Shown here: one piece after another, positions 17,324-24,528 of the stretch | How the letters are laid out: each line of letters opens with the position of its first letter | Position numbering within the stretch: position 1 is the first letter of the stretch | NCBI GenBank assembly: GCA_036501425.1 | Contig: DASYAI010000062.1 | Coordinates: forward strand, 124,001 to 188,000 | DNA length: 64,000 nucleotides | Source of the DNA: DATKRB01 sp036501425 | GTDB lineage: Bacteria > Actinomycetota > Acidimicrobiia > Acidimicrobiales > RAAP-2 | Direction of reading: 5' to 3' | The notes under the pieces: generated by a model | The model's input: the letters and a program-made list of their open reading frames with translations, nothing else | What the model was told of the DNA's origin: nothing | Databases searched by the model: none | Made by a program: the position numbers and the translations under genes

Positions 17324-17848
17324 ATGGATGCCGTCGTGCGACGCACATGGGACTGGCTGCACACGCACGAGGGCAAGAAGCTCTTCCGCTACACGATGGT
17401 GTCGGCCATCTCGACCGTGGTCTCCAACGTGGTGCTCCTGCTCGTGTACGGCGTGTTCCGGGTCTGGACCGAGGTCCCGAGCGCGATCTTCGCCAACGCG
17501 GTGGCCACCTTCCCCTCCTACTGGTTGAACCGCAGCTGGGCGTGGGGGAAGTCCGGCCGGTCCCACCTGCGGCGCGAGGTGCTGCCGTTCTGGGGGATGT
17601 CGGCGGTGGGCATCGCGTTCGGGGTCCTCGGTGCGACGTGGGCCCGCCACATCGGCACCACCCATCACCTCCAGCACCTCGACAAGACCGCGCTGGTGGT
17701 GCTGGCCAACATCGCCGCCTTCGGGGTGTTCTGGGTCCTCAAGCTCATGGTGTTCAACCGCCTGTTCCTGGTCGAGGACCTGCTCGAGGAGATCGACGAG
17801 CGGGTCGAGGCCGAGGAGGGGCGGAGCAGCGATGCCCCCGTTCGCTGA
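17324..17848 (+). CDS. GtrA-like membrane protein
   Basis: A 174-aa protein of the GtrA/DPMS family with four predicted transmembrane helices, beginning LFRYTMVSAISTVVSNVVLLLVYGVF and including the conserved SYWLNRSWAWGKSGRSH and the last helix ANIAAFGVFWVLKLMVFNRLFL. Members help move or present polyprenyl-phosphate-linked sugars in surface polysaccharide pathways. Start chosen by the -10 box 7 nt upstream. Its stop overlaps the start of cobT by 17 bp, so the two are co-transcribed, though no functional link is obvious. Confidence 0.85.
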   Translation: MDAVVRRTWDWLHTHEGKKLFRYTMVSAISTVVSNVVLLLVYGVFRVWTEVPSAIFANAVATFPSYWLNRSWAWGKSGRSHLRREVLPFWGMSAVGIAFGVLGATWARHIGTTHHLQHLDKTALVVLANIAAFGVFWVLKLMVFNRLFLVEDLLEEIDERVEAEEGRSSDAPVR

Positions 17849-18932
17849 CGTCGCCGAGGCGGTGACGGCAGTGGACGTCGAGGCCGGGGCGCGCGAGGCG
17901 GCGCTGCAGGACACCCTCACCAAGCCACCGGGCGCCCTGGGCCGGCTCGAGGAGGCGTCGGTCCGGCTGGCGGCCATCGCCGGCTGCTCCCCGCCCCCGG
18001 TGCCCGAGCCCGCCGCGGTGGCCGTGTTCGCCGGGGACCACGGGGTGGTCGCCGAGGGCGTGACCCCCTGGCCCCAGGAGGTGACCGGCCAGATGGTCGC
18101 CAACTTCTGTGCCGGCGGGGCGGCGGTCAACGTGCTCGGGGCGCACGTGGGGGCGCGGGTGGTGGTCGTCGACGTCGGCGTGGCCTCCGAGCTCGGGCAT
18201 TTGCCGGGGCTGCGGCAGGCCAAGGTGCGCGCCGGCGCCGGCAACATCGCCCGGGGTCCCGCCATGACGGCGGAGGAGCTGGGCGCCGCCCTCGACGCGG
18301 GCGCCTCGGTGGCGGCCGACCTGCTCGCCGACGGGGCCCGCTGCCTGCTGACGGGCGACATGGGCATCGGCAACACCACGCCCTCGGCGGCGCTCATCGC
18401 CGCCCTCACCGGTGCCGCACCCGACGCGGTGACCGGGCGGGGCACCGGTATCGACGACGAGCGCCTGGCGATCAAGGTCGCCGTGGTGCGCCGGGCGGTG
18501 GCCCGCCTCGCCCCCGACGCCCCGCCGGAAACGGTCCTCGCCGAGGTGGGCGGGCTCGAGATCGCCGCCCTGGCGGGCTTCATCGTGGGCGGCGCCGCCG
18601 GTCGGGTCCCGGTGGTGCTCGACGGGGTGATCGCCGGTGCGGCGGCGCTGGGCGCGGTGGCGATGGTTCCCGCCGTCGCCGGGTACCTCTTCGCCGGTCA
18701 CCGCTCGACCGAGCCGGGCGCCGCCGCGGTGCTGGGCTCGCTCGGGCTGCGGCCCCTGGTCGACCTGGACCTGCGGCTGGGGGAGGGGACGGGGGCCTGC
18801 CTGGCCCTGCCGGTGCTGCAGGCGGCGGCCAAGATCACCCGGCAGATGGCCAGCTTCGGCTCGGCCGGGGTGAGCGAGCAGGCGACCCCGGCCGGTCTCC
18901 GAAGCTCGCCCCCGGTCAGTCTCGGAAGTTGA
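17832..18932 (+). CDS. cobT: Nicotinate-nucleotide--dimethylbenzimidazole phosphoribosyltransferase
   Basis: CobT (366 aa) makes alpha-ribazole phosphate, the lower ligand of cobalamin. Diagnostic stretches are LTKPPGALGRLE, FAGDHGVVAEGVTPWPQEVTGQMV, GDMGIGNTTPSAAL, and the C-terminal LRLGEGTGACLALPVLQAA that carries the catalytic glutamate. Cobalamin made with it could serve methylmalonyl-CoA mutase, which the epimerase in this window implies. The ATG lies inside the 3' end of gtrA. The 3' end overlaps the convergent yajQ gene by 17 bp. Confidence 0.95.
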   Translation: MPPFADVAEAVTAVDVEAGAREAALQDTLTKPPGALGRLEEASVRLAAIAGCSPPPVPEPAAVAVFAGDHGVVAEGVTPWPQEVTGQMVANFCAGGAAVNVLGAHVGARVVVVDVGVASELGHLPGLRQAKVRAGAGNIARGPAMTAEELGAALDAGASVAADLLADGARCLLTGDMGIGNTTPSAALIAALTGAAPDAVTGRGTGIDDERLAIKVAVVRRAVARLAPDAPPETVLAEVGGLEIAALAGFIVGGAAGRVPVVLDGVIAGAAALGAVAMVPAVAGYLFAGHRSTEPGAAAVLGSLGLRPLVDLDLRLGEGTGACLALPVLQAAAKITRQMASFGSAGVSEQATPAGLRSSPPVSLGS

Positions 18933-19404
18933 TGAACTGCAAGGGGATGCCGAAGTCCTCGGCCTTGCACGCGGTGATCACCGCCTGAAGGTCGTCGCGC
19001 TTCTTGCCCGAGACCCGCAGCTGCTCGCCCTGGGTCTGGGAGCTCACCCCCTTGAGGCCGAGGTCCTTGATGAACTTGTTCAGCCGCTTGGCCTGATCCT
19101 GGGCGATGCCGGCCCGGATGGCGATCCGCTGGCGGGCGGTCCCCCGGGCGGCCTCCTCGATCTTCTCGCGGTCGAGGGCCTTCAGGGACACCTGCCGCTT
19201 GACCAGCTTCTCCTCGAGCACCTGCTCGAGCGCACGCAGCCGGTCCTCGGTGGAGGAGTGCAGCACCAGCTCCTTGTCGCCCAGGTCGATCGACGACCCG
19301 GTGTCCTTGAAGTCGAAGCGGGTCGCGGCCTCGCGGTTCGCCTGGTCGACCGCATTGCGCACCTCTTGGAGGTCGACCTCCGAAACGATGTCGAACGTGG
19401 GCAT
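18916..19404 (-). CDS. yajQ: YajQ family nucleotide-binding protein
   Basis: A 162-aa YajQ protein. The family binds nucleic acid or nucleotides (a c-di-GMP effector in Xanthomonas), but its role in actinobacteria is not settled. It begins MPTFDIVSEVDLQEVRNAVDQ and includes TRFDFKDTGSSIDL, IRAGIAQDQAKRLNKFIKDLGLKGVSSQTQGEQLRVSGKKRDDLQ, all family-typical. The ATG is 6 nt downstream of a TACGCT box, again without a ribosome binding site. It converges on cobT with overlapping 3' ends. Confidence 0.94.
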   Translation of the reverse strand: MPTFDIVSEVDLQEVRNAVDQANREAATRFDFKDTGSSIDLGDKELVLHSSTEDRLRALEQVLEEKLVKRQVSLKALDREKIEEAARGTARQRIAIRAGIAQDQAKRLNKFIKDLGLKGVSSQTQGEQLRVSGKKRDDLQAVITACKAEDFGIPLQFINFRD

Positions 19405-19410
19405 GGGCTC

Positions 19411-19416
19411 AGCGTA
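19411..19416 (-). promoter_or_regulatory. -10 box of yajQ, leaderless layout
   Basis: On the minus strand TACGCT is followed by 6 nt and the ATG of yajQ. Confidence 0.45.
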
Positions 19417-19451
19417 CCGACCGGTACCCGCCCGGACTATCCTGCCCGGGC

Positions 19452-19533
19452 GGGTCGGTGTCCGAGTGGCCAAAGGAAGCAGACTGTAAATCTGCCGGCT
19501 CAGCCTACGGAGGTTCGAATCCTCCCCGGCCCA
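19452..19533 (+). tRNA. tRNA-Tyr (GUA)
   Basis: An 82-nt class II tRNA. Acceptor GGGTCGG pairs with CCGGCCC, the anticodon loop reads CTGTAAA (GTA anticodon), a long variable arm follows, and the T-arm contains GGTTCGAATCC. CCA is not encoded. A TATCCT box (19438-19443) lies 8 nt upstream and may be its promoter -10 element. Confidence 0.95.
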
Positions 19534-19787
19534 CGCACGAATCCCCAGTTGGGAGCCCATCGGGCGCGCCGTGCTCGGGCGTCGTGCGTCCACCGGCGAC
19601 GCCTTGCGGCCGGGGTGCGGGGTATTACAATGCCGTGACGGCCGCCTTCGCATGGCCGAGCTGCACCGCTTGCGCCTCCTCCGACCGGTGGGTCCCGTCG
19701 GATGCGGAGCACCGGCTCCCGCCGAGGTTCTGCAGGCGCCCCAGCGGCCGATCGATCCGGGATCCGACGAGGTGTCTTCGAGGCAGC
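19534..19787 (+). promoter_or_regulatory. Leader and promoter region of mptB
   Basis: A probable promoter TTGCGG (19604-19609), 16 nt, TACAAT (19626-19631) would start transcription near 19638. The mptB frame is open through this whole region and back across the tRNA gene. Because transcription should start inside it, the translated start is placed downstream at 19788, leaving a leader of about 150 nt. No structured element was recognised. Confidence 0.5.
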
Positions 19788-21467
19788 GTGGCAGACGACC
19801 TGAACAACGACACCGAGCCGGTCGCCGCTCCGATCCGCTCGCTGCCCGGCGAGCCTGCCGTCCGCCGGCTCGCCGGGTCGATCAGCCGGCGGTTCGACCA
19901 GGGGGCCGTCGGGTGGGAGGTCGTACGGGTCCGCCTGGCCTCGCGGGCGACGCTGGCCGACTCGGTGGGCGACGAGTCGGTCCCCGCCGAGGGCGACGAC
20001 TGGCGGGTCCTGCTCCGTCCGGCCCTCCTCGGTTTCGTCGCCGTGTGCGCGGTGGCGGTCGGGGCCTCGCTGCCGAGCTCGCCGTTCAAGCTCGAGATGG
20101 CGGGCACCTGGTTCTTCGGCCTGCCTTCGGTGCAGTCGGGGAGTAGCCAGGCCTACCTGTTGCCCGGGCTCGTCTCGGTCTACGGGGGGCTGATCCTGCT
20201 GGCCCGGGTGTGGTTCGAGCTGCTCGGCATCGTGCGCCGGCGGGGCGGGGTCCCCATCCGGCACCTGGCGGTCATCCTCGCCCTGTGGTCGCTGCCCATG
20301 CTGGCGGTGGCCCCCCTGTTCAGCCGGGACGTCTTCTCCTACGCCGCCCAGGGCGAGATGATGAGCCGGCACATCAATCCCTACGACTACGGCCCCTACA
20401 CCCTGGGATCGGGCCCCTATCCGAACCCGGTGGACCAGCTCTGGCAGAACACGGCCGCCCCCTACGGCCCGCTCTTCTTGATGGTCGCCGGCTTCTTCGC
20501 CACGGTCACCTTCCACCACGAAATCTACACCGTGGTCCTGCTGCGACTGCTCGCCGTGGCCGGGGTGGCGCTGATCGCCTGGTGCGTGCCGAAGCTGGCC
20601 CGGGCCCACGGCCGGGACCCGGGACCGGTGTTCGTGCTGGCCGTGCTCAACCCGCTGGTGGTCCTGACGTTGATCGGCGGGGCCCACAACGACGCCATCA
20701 TGATCGGGCTCCTGCTCGCGGGCATCACGCTCGCCCGGCTCGACCGCCCGGTCTGGGGGGTGGTGCTCTGCACCCTCGCGGCGGCGATCAAGGTGCCGGC
20801 CGCGCTCGGGATCCTCTACGTCGGTTGGCAGTGGTTGGGGAGCGGGCTGTCGGTGCGCCAGCGGGTCCGGCCGGTGGTGACCGCCGGCCTGATCGCCGTG
20901 GCCATCATGGCCTTCTTCTCGATCGTGAGCGGGCTCGGCTGGGGATGGGTGGCCAATCTCGAGACGCCGGGCGCGGTGCGGAGCTGGCTCGCGCCGGCGA
21001 CTGGGGTGGGGCTCGCCCTGAGCGGCCTGTGCCACACGGTGGGGATCGACGTCTCGCTGGCCGGCGTGCTGTCGTTCACCCGGGTGATCGGGCTGGTGTC
21101 GGCCGGGATCATCGCCGCCTACTTGCTCGCCAACAGCGACCGGGTGGGCGCCCTGCGGGCGCTCGGCCTCAGCCTGTTCTGCTTCGTGCTACTGGGCCCG
21201 GTGGTCCAGCCCTGGTACCTCACGTGGGGGATCATCGTGCTCGCCCCGGTCGCCTCGGCCAGGTTGCGCGGGGTGCTGGTGGCGTTCTCCCTGTGCGTGC
21301 CCTTCATCGGGCTGACCGGTGGCCGCCAGCTCCTCAACGAGCTGCTGCGCGCCGATCCGGCCGCCGTGGTCGCCGCCCTGGTGGTGCTCATCGCGGTGCT
21401 GGTGGCCCCGCTCCGGGGGTGGGCGCCGTCCCGCCGGAGCGGCGTGTTGCACCCCTCGAGCGCCTGA
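19788..21467 (+). CDS. mptB: Polyprenol-phosphate-mannose-dependent alpha-(1->6)-mannosyltransferase (MptB type)
   Basis: A GT-C fold integral membrane glycosyltransferase (559 aa, about a dozen helices) of the MptA/MptB family that builds the mannan backbone of actinobacterial lipoglycans. Typical loop motifs are FSRDVFSYAAQGEMMSRHINPYDYGP, QLWQNTAAPYGPLFL and VLNPLVVLTLIGGAHNDAIM; the aspartate in FSRDVFSY is the likely catalytic-site acid. The first 75 residues are soluble. The GTG at 19788 is an inference: upstream starts (e.g. GTG 19635) fall at or before the predicted transcription start. Confidence 0.85.
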   Translation: MADDLNNDTEPVAAPIRSLPGEPAVRRLAGSISRRFDQGAVGWEVVRVRLASRATLADSVGDESVPAEGDDWRVLLRPALLGFVAVCAVAVGASLPSSPFKLEMAGTWFFGLPSVQSGSSQAYLLPGLVSVYGGLILLARVWFELLGIVRRRGGVPIRHLAVILALWSLPMLAVAPLFSRDVFSYAAQGEMMSRHINPYDYGPYTLGSGPYPNPVDQLWQNTAAPYGPLFLMVAGFFATVTFHHEIYTVVLLRLLAVAGVALIAWCVPKLARAHGRDPGPVFVLAVLNPLVVLTLIGGAHNDAIMIGLLLAGITLARLDRPVWGVVLCTLAAAIKVPAALGILYVGWQWLGSGLSVRQRVRPVVTAGLIAVAIMAFFSIVSGLGWGWVANLETPGAVRSWLAPATGVGLALSGLCHTVGIDVSLAGVLSFTRVIGLVSAGIIAAYLLANSDRVGALRALGLSLFCFVLLGPVVQPWYLTWGIIVLAPVASARLRGVLVAFSLCVPFIGLTGGRQLLNELLRADPAAVVAALVVLIAVLVAPLRGWAPSRRSGVLHPSSA

Positions 21468-21479
21468 GCTCCCGAGCCC

Positions 21480-21512
21480 ACCGCCGCAGGAGCGGGGCTA
21501 GAGCGGGGCTAG
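21480..21512 (-). repeat. 11-bp duplication over the GNAT stop codon
   Basis: AGCGGGGCTAG occurs twice in tandem, so the minus-strand gene reads TAG at 21511-21509 and, 11 nt later in another frame, TAG at 21500-21498. Confidence 0.6.
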
Positions 21513-22012
21513 AGCATCCGCTGCAGGGCGACGACGTCGAGCCAGCGGCCGTGCTTGCGCCCGATCTCCCGCTCGACCCCGACCAGCTCGAAGCCGCAGG
21601 AGCGGTGCAGGGCGATCGACGCCTCGTTGCGGCCGACGACCCGGGCCACCACGGTGTGGAACCCGTGGCTGGAGGCCAGCACCAGCAGCTCCTCGAGCAG
21701 CGCCCGGCCGATCCCCTCCCCCCGGTGGTCCCGGTCGACGTAGACCGAGTTCTCCACCGACGTCGCGTAGGCGGGCCGGCTCCGGTAGGGGGAGAGAGAG
21801 CCGAAGCCAACCACCCGCTCGGCTCCGCCGGAGTTCCGGTCCAGCGCGACGACCGCCGGGTGGGCCCCCTGGTGCTGGTCGAGCCACTCGAGCTGCTGCT
21901 CGGGGCTCCGCGGGACGATGTCGAAGGTCGTCGGCTCGACCGCCTGGATCTCGGCGTTGTAGATGCGACGAATGGCCTCGGCGTCGTCCCGGAGGGCCAG
22001 TCGGACCCGCAT
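21509..22012 (-). CDS. GNAT family N-acetyltransferase (phosphinothricin acetyltransferase-like)
   Basis: A 167-aa acetyltransferase of the Pat/Bar-like GNAT branch. It shows AIRRIYNAEI at the front, SVYVDRDHRGEGIGRALLEELL (the acetyl-CoA binding motif, R-G-x-G-I-G-x-A), and HRSCGFELVGVEREIGRKHGRWLDVV at the end. Substrate is not predictable; methionine sulfoximine or other small amines are typical. ATG 22012 is preferred over GTG 22036 and ATG 22033 because it matches the family start and a TACCAT box on the minus strand lies 7 nt before it. Confidence 0.88.
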   Translation of the reverse strand: MRVRLALRDDAEAIRRIYNAEIQAVEPTTFDIVPRSPEQQLEWLDQHQGAHPAVVALDRNSGGAERVVGFGSLSPYRSRPAYATSVENSVYVDRDHRGEGIGRALLEELLVLASSHGFHTVVARVVGRNEASIALHRSCGFELVGVEREIGRKHGRWLDVVALQRML

Positions 22013-22019
22013 CGGGTGG

Positions 22020-22025
22020 ATGGTA
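22020..22025 (-). promoter_or_regulatory. -10 box of the GNAT gene
   Basis: On the minus strand TACCAT is followed by 7 nt and ATG 22012. This decides the start among three candidates. Confidence 0.45.
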
Positions 22026-22138
22026 CCGGGCATCACCCGGTGTCGACGGCACCTGCAGCGGCCCGATCCCTGGTCCGCCGGGCCGCGGGCGGCCCGGGTT
22101 GGGTATCATCACCTGGCGCGACCCGGCGGTCGCGCGGC

Positions 22139-22211
22139 GCCCCCTTAGCTCAGTCGGCAGAGCACAGCCATGGTAAGGCTGGTGTCGTCGGTTCGATTCC
22201 GACAGGGGGCT
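22139..22211 (+). tRNA. tRNA-Thr (GGU)
   Basis: A 73-nt tRNA. Acceptor GCCCCCT pairs with AGGGGGC, anticodon stem CAGCC/GGCTG encloses loop ATGGTAA (GGT anticodon), and the T-arm has GGTTCGATTCC. CCA is not encoded. A TATCAT box at 22104-22109 is a possible -10 element. It opens the tRNA-rpmG-tRNA-secE cluster. Confidence 0.95.
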
Positions 22212-22221
22212 CGCCCATCTT

Positions 22222-22298
22222 GGCGGCGTAGCTCAGTTGGTCAGAGCACACGGCTCATAATCGTGTTGTCGCGGGTTCGAGTCCCGCCGCCGCTACCA
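22222..22298 (+). tRNA. tRNA-Met (CAU), elongator type, CCA encoded
   Basis: A 77-nt tRNA including an encoded CCA (22296-22298). Acceptor GGCGGCG pairs with CGCCGCT, ending in a G-T wobble, and the anticodon loop is CTCATAA. The body resembles actinobacterial elongator tRNA-Met and lacks the initiator's C1-A72 mismatch. A lysidine-modified tRNA-Ile2 also has CAU and cannot be excluded from sequence alone. Confidence 0.9.
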
Positions 22299-22398
22299 GT
22301 CCGGGGAAGGTCCTCGGGCACCGGTGTCCCCCGGCCCGCCGGGCCGTCGGGACGAGCGGGCAACCAGGCGAGCAGGCAAGGAACCAGAAGGAGCCGAC

Positions 22399-22563
22399 AT
22401 GGCCAAGAACGAGAAGCGGGTCCAGGTCACCTTGGCCTGCGAGGTGTGCAAGCGACGCAATTACATCACCACCAAGAACAAGCTGAACGACCGCGAGCGG
22501 ATCGAGATGCACAAGTTCTGCCGGTGGGACCGCCGGCACACGCTGCACAAAGAGACCCGCTGA
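22399..22563 (+). CDS. rpmG: 50S ribosomal protein L33
   Basis: bL33 (54 aa) of the large subunit. The first zinc-ribbon pair is intact (Cys14 and Cys17 in CEVCKRRNY). The second has Cys41, but the usual last cysteine is replaced (KFCRWDRRHT, Asp44), so zinc binding is probably incomplete. The ATG has a GGAG ribosome binding site. Location between tRNA-Met and tRNA-Trp before secE is the common bacterial order. Confidence 0.95.
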   Translation: MAKNEKRVQVTLACEVCKRRNYITTKNKLNDRERIEMHKFCRWDRRHTLHKETR

Positions 22564-22655
22564 GCCGTCCCCGGGCGGTGATAGGCTCCGGGTTCGCTCC
22601 CCAGTCCTGGTGGCTTCGGGCGGCCGGCCGGACCACGACGTACAGGGGCCTGCAG

Positions 22656-22728
22656 AGGGCAGTAGCTCAACTGGTAGAGCACCGGTCTCCAAAACCGGCG
22701 GTTGGGGGTTCGAGTCCCTCCTGCCCTG
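22656..22728 (+). tRNA. tRNA-Trp (CCA)
   Basis: A 73-nt tRNA. Acceptor AGGGCAG pairs with CTGCCCT, anticodon stem CCGGT/ACCGG encloses loop CTCCAAA (CCA anticodon), and the T-arm has GGGTTCGAGTCCC. The 92 bp between rpmG and this tRNA hold only a weak TAGGCT (22582), so it may be read from upstream. Confidence 0.95.
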
Positions 22729-22795
22729 CTCGAGCGCCGGTGGTGTCGGGGGAACGGGAACCGTTCATCGAGACGACTGATTCGGAGCACGAAGC

Positions 22796-23092
22796 GTGAA
22801 CCGCGAGACCAAGCGCCTCATGCAGCGCCAGGGGCAGATGGAGGCCGACGGCAGCCCCGGTGTCCGCCGGGCCGCGCAGGCCCCGGCCAAGCGGGCCCCG
22901 CGCAGCCGGACCTCGGTCCGGGACTACCTCCGCCAGGTCCGTGACGAACTGCGCCAGGTGGCGTGGCCGAACCGGGCCGAGATGATCAACTACACCACCG
23001 TGGTCCTCACCACCCTGGTCCTCATGATCTCGCTGATCTTCGCCCTGAACCTGCTGTTCGGCAAGGCCATCGTCCTGTTGTTCCAGCGATGA
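22796..23092 (+). CDS. secE: Protein translocase subunit SecE
   Basis: SecE (98 aa) clamps SecY in the translocon. It has a basic cytoplasmic N-terminus, the conserved amphipathic segment DYLRQVRDELRQVAWPNRAEM, and one C-terminal transmembrane helix (about residues 66-90). The single-helix form is standard outside gammaproteobacteria. GTG start; nusG follows after 61 bp. Confidence 0.95.
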   Translation: MNRETKRLMQRQGQMEADGSPGVRRAAQAPAKRAPRSRTSVRDYLRQVRDELRQVAWPNRAEMINYTTVVLTTLVLMISLIFALNLLFGKAIVLLFQR

Positions 23093-23153
23093 GCCGGCTG
23101 ACCACCATGACCCGCCGTTCCCGGCGGCTCGATCCCCTTTGGACGGTGCGACC

Positions 23154-23903
23154 GTGACAGAGCCAGACGACCACTCGACCATCGCTCTCGACGGCGACCT
23201 GGGCCCCGACCCCCTGGCCGACGGGGCCGAGCCCATCTCCGACGAGGCCGAGCCCATCCCCGACGCGCCGACCGACCAGCTCGAGACCGACGAGCTCCAG
23301 GACGACGAGCTCGAGGACGACGAGGAGGACGAGGTCGAAGCCCCTCCGAGCCCCTACGACCGTCCGGGGCGGTGGTACGTGGTGCACACCTACTCGGGGT
23401 ACGAGAACAAGGTCCGCTCCAACCTGGGCAGCGTGGTGGCCTCGCGGGGGATGGAGGATCGCATCCTCGAGGTGGTGATCCCCATGGAAGACGTCGTGGA
23501 GTTCAAGGGCGGCAAGAAGGTGGTCGTCCAGAAGAAGGTCTTCCCCGGGTACCTGCTGGTCCGGTGCGACCTCGACGACGACACCTGGGGAGCCATCCGC
23601 AACACCCCCGGGGTGACCGGGTTCGTGGGGCCGGGGACGAAGCCGACCCCGCTCTCGCGGCGCGAGGTGGAGAACATCCTGCAGGTCAAGGCCGAGGGAG
23701 TGGAGGCGCCGGCAAAGAGGAGCCGGCCCCGGCTCGAGTACGAGGTGGGCGAGACGGTGCGGGTGAAGGAGGGACCGTTCGCCGACTTCTCGGGCCAGAT
23801 CGACGAGATCAACGAGGACCAGCTGAAGCTGAAGGTCCTGGTGAACATCTTCGGCCGCGAGACGCCGGTCGAGCTGGAGTTCAGCCAGGTGGCCAAGCTC
23901 TAG
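23154..23903 (+). CDS. nusG: Transcription termination/antitermination protein NusG
   Basis: NusG (249 aa) binds RNA polymerase and links it to Rho or to ribosomal protein S10. The NGN domain starts at RWYVVHTYSGYENKVRSNL near residue 73, and the KOW domain contains VGETVRVKEGPFADFSGQIDEIN. Residues 1-62 form a strongly acidic extension (for example ELQDDELEDDEEDEVE). GTG 23154 is preferred to an in-frame TTG 15 nt upstream; neither has a strong ribosome binding site. Confidence 0.94.
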   Translation: MTEPDDHSTIALDGDLGPDPLADGAEPISDEAEPIPDAPTDQLETDELQDDELEDDEEDEVEAPPSPYDRPGRWYVVHTYSGYENKVRSNLGSVVASRGMEDRILEVVIPMEDVVEFKGGKKVVVQKKVFPGYLLVRCDLDDDTWGAIRNTPGVTGFVGPGTKPTPLSRREVENILQVKAEGVEAPAKRSRPRLEYEVGETVRVKEGPFADFSGQIDEINEDQLKLKVLVNIFGRETPVELEFSQVAKL

Positions 23904-23915
23904 CACCGACCTGCG

Positions 23916-23965
23916 GGTCCGGCCCGAGCCGGGCCTTTCGGGGCCGGTCCCAGGTTGGCTACCCT
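23916..23965 (+). promoter_or_regulatory. Hairpin-plus-promoter boundary between nusG and rplK
   Basis: GGGTCCGGCCC (23916-23926) and GGGCCGGTCCC (23941-23951) pair over 10 of 11 positions. A smaller GGCCC/GGGCC hairpin inside (23922-23936) is mutually exclusive with it. A weak -35 TTTCGG (23937-23942) starts in the loop and TACCCT (23960-23965) follows after 17 nt. No T tract follows, so termination would be intrinsic without a U tail. Confidence 0.5.
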
Positions 23966-23999
23966 TGCTGCACAGCGCGTTACGAGACGAGGAGATTGC

Positions 24000-24431
24000 A
24001 TGCCCCCCAGGAAGCGGGTGCTCGCGGTGGTGAAGATCCAGCTGTCGGCCGGTGCCGCGACGCCCGCGCCGCCGGTCGGCACCGCCCTCGGCCCCCACGG
24101 CGTGCAGACGATGGAGTTCTGCAAGCAGTACAACGCGGCGACCGAGTCGCAGCGGGGCACCGTCGTGCCGGTCGAGATCACCATCTACGAGGACCGCACG
24201 TTCACCTTCGTGCTGAAGACGACCCCGACCCCGGTGCTGCTCCGCCAGGCGGCCGGGCTCGACAAGGGCTCGGCCAACTCCGGCCGCGAGCAGGTGGCCA
24301 CGGTCACCGACGCCCAGGTCGAGGACATCGCCAAGGTCAAGCTGCAGGACCTGAACACCGACGACCTCGAGGCGGCCAAGCGCCAGATCGCCGGCACGGC
24401 CCGCTCGATGGGGATCGCCGTCGGGGCCTGA
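24000..24431 (+). CDS. rplK: 50S ribosomal protein L11
   Basis: uL11 (143 aa) of the GTPase-associated centre. It carries VVKIQLSAGAATPAPPVGTALGPHGV (family IKLQIxAGxAxPxPPxGxALG pattern) and the RNA-binding C-terminal domain ending in ARSMGIAV. ATG 24000 follows AGGAG; the frame is open upstream but family alignment and ribosome binding site favour this start. rplA follows, as in most bacteria. Confidence 0.97.
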   Translation: MPPRKRVLAVVKIQLSAGAATPAPPVGTALGPHGVQTMEFCKQYNAATESQRGTVVPVEITIYEDRTFTFVLKTTPTPVLLRQAAGLDKGSANSGREQVATVTDAQVEDIAKVKLQDLNTDDLEAAKRQIAGTARSMGIAVGA

Positions 24432-24528
24432 GCCCCGACACGGGCCGCCGGCGCGCCGATCGCCGGCCCGGGCGCTCGAGGGCACGGTTGCTCGCCGGAG
24501 CGCCCCACGATCACGAAGAAGAGGACAC

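Noticed and set aside
16340..18583. A 747-residue fusion upstream of the TesB thioesterase
   Set aside because: The upstream part is the antisense of gtrA and cobT; the family start is at 17188.
19458..19787. N-terminal extension of mptB through tRNA-Tyr
   Set aside because: The frame is open, but it translates the tRNA and lies upstream of the predicted transcription start; no family similarity.
22139..22728. tRNA genes as attachment sites of an integrated element
   Set aside because: No integrase, no repeated tRNA 3' end and no foreign gene cargo were seen next to the four tRNAs.
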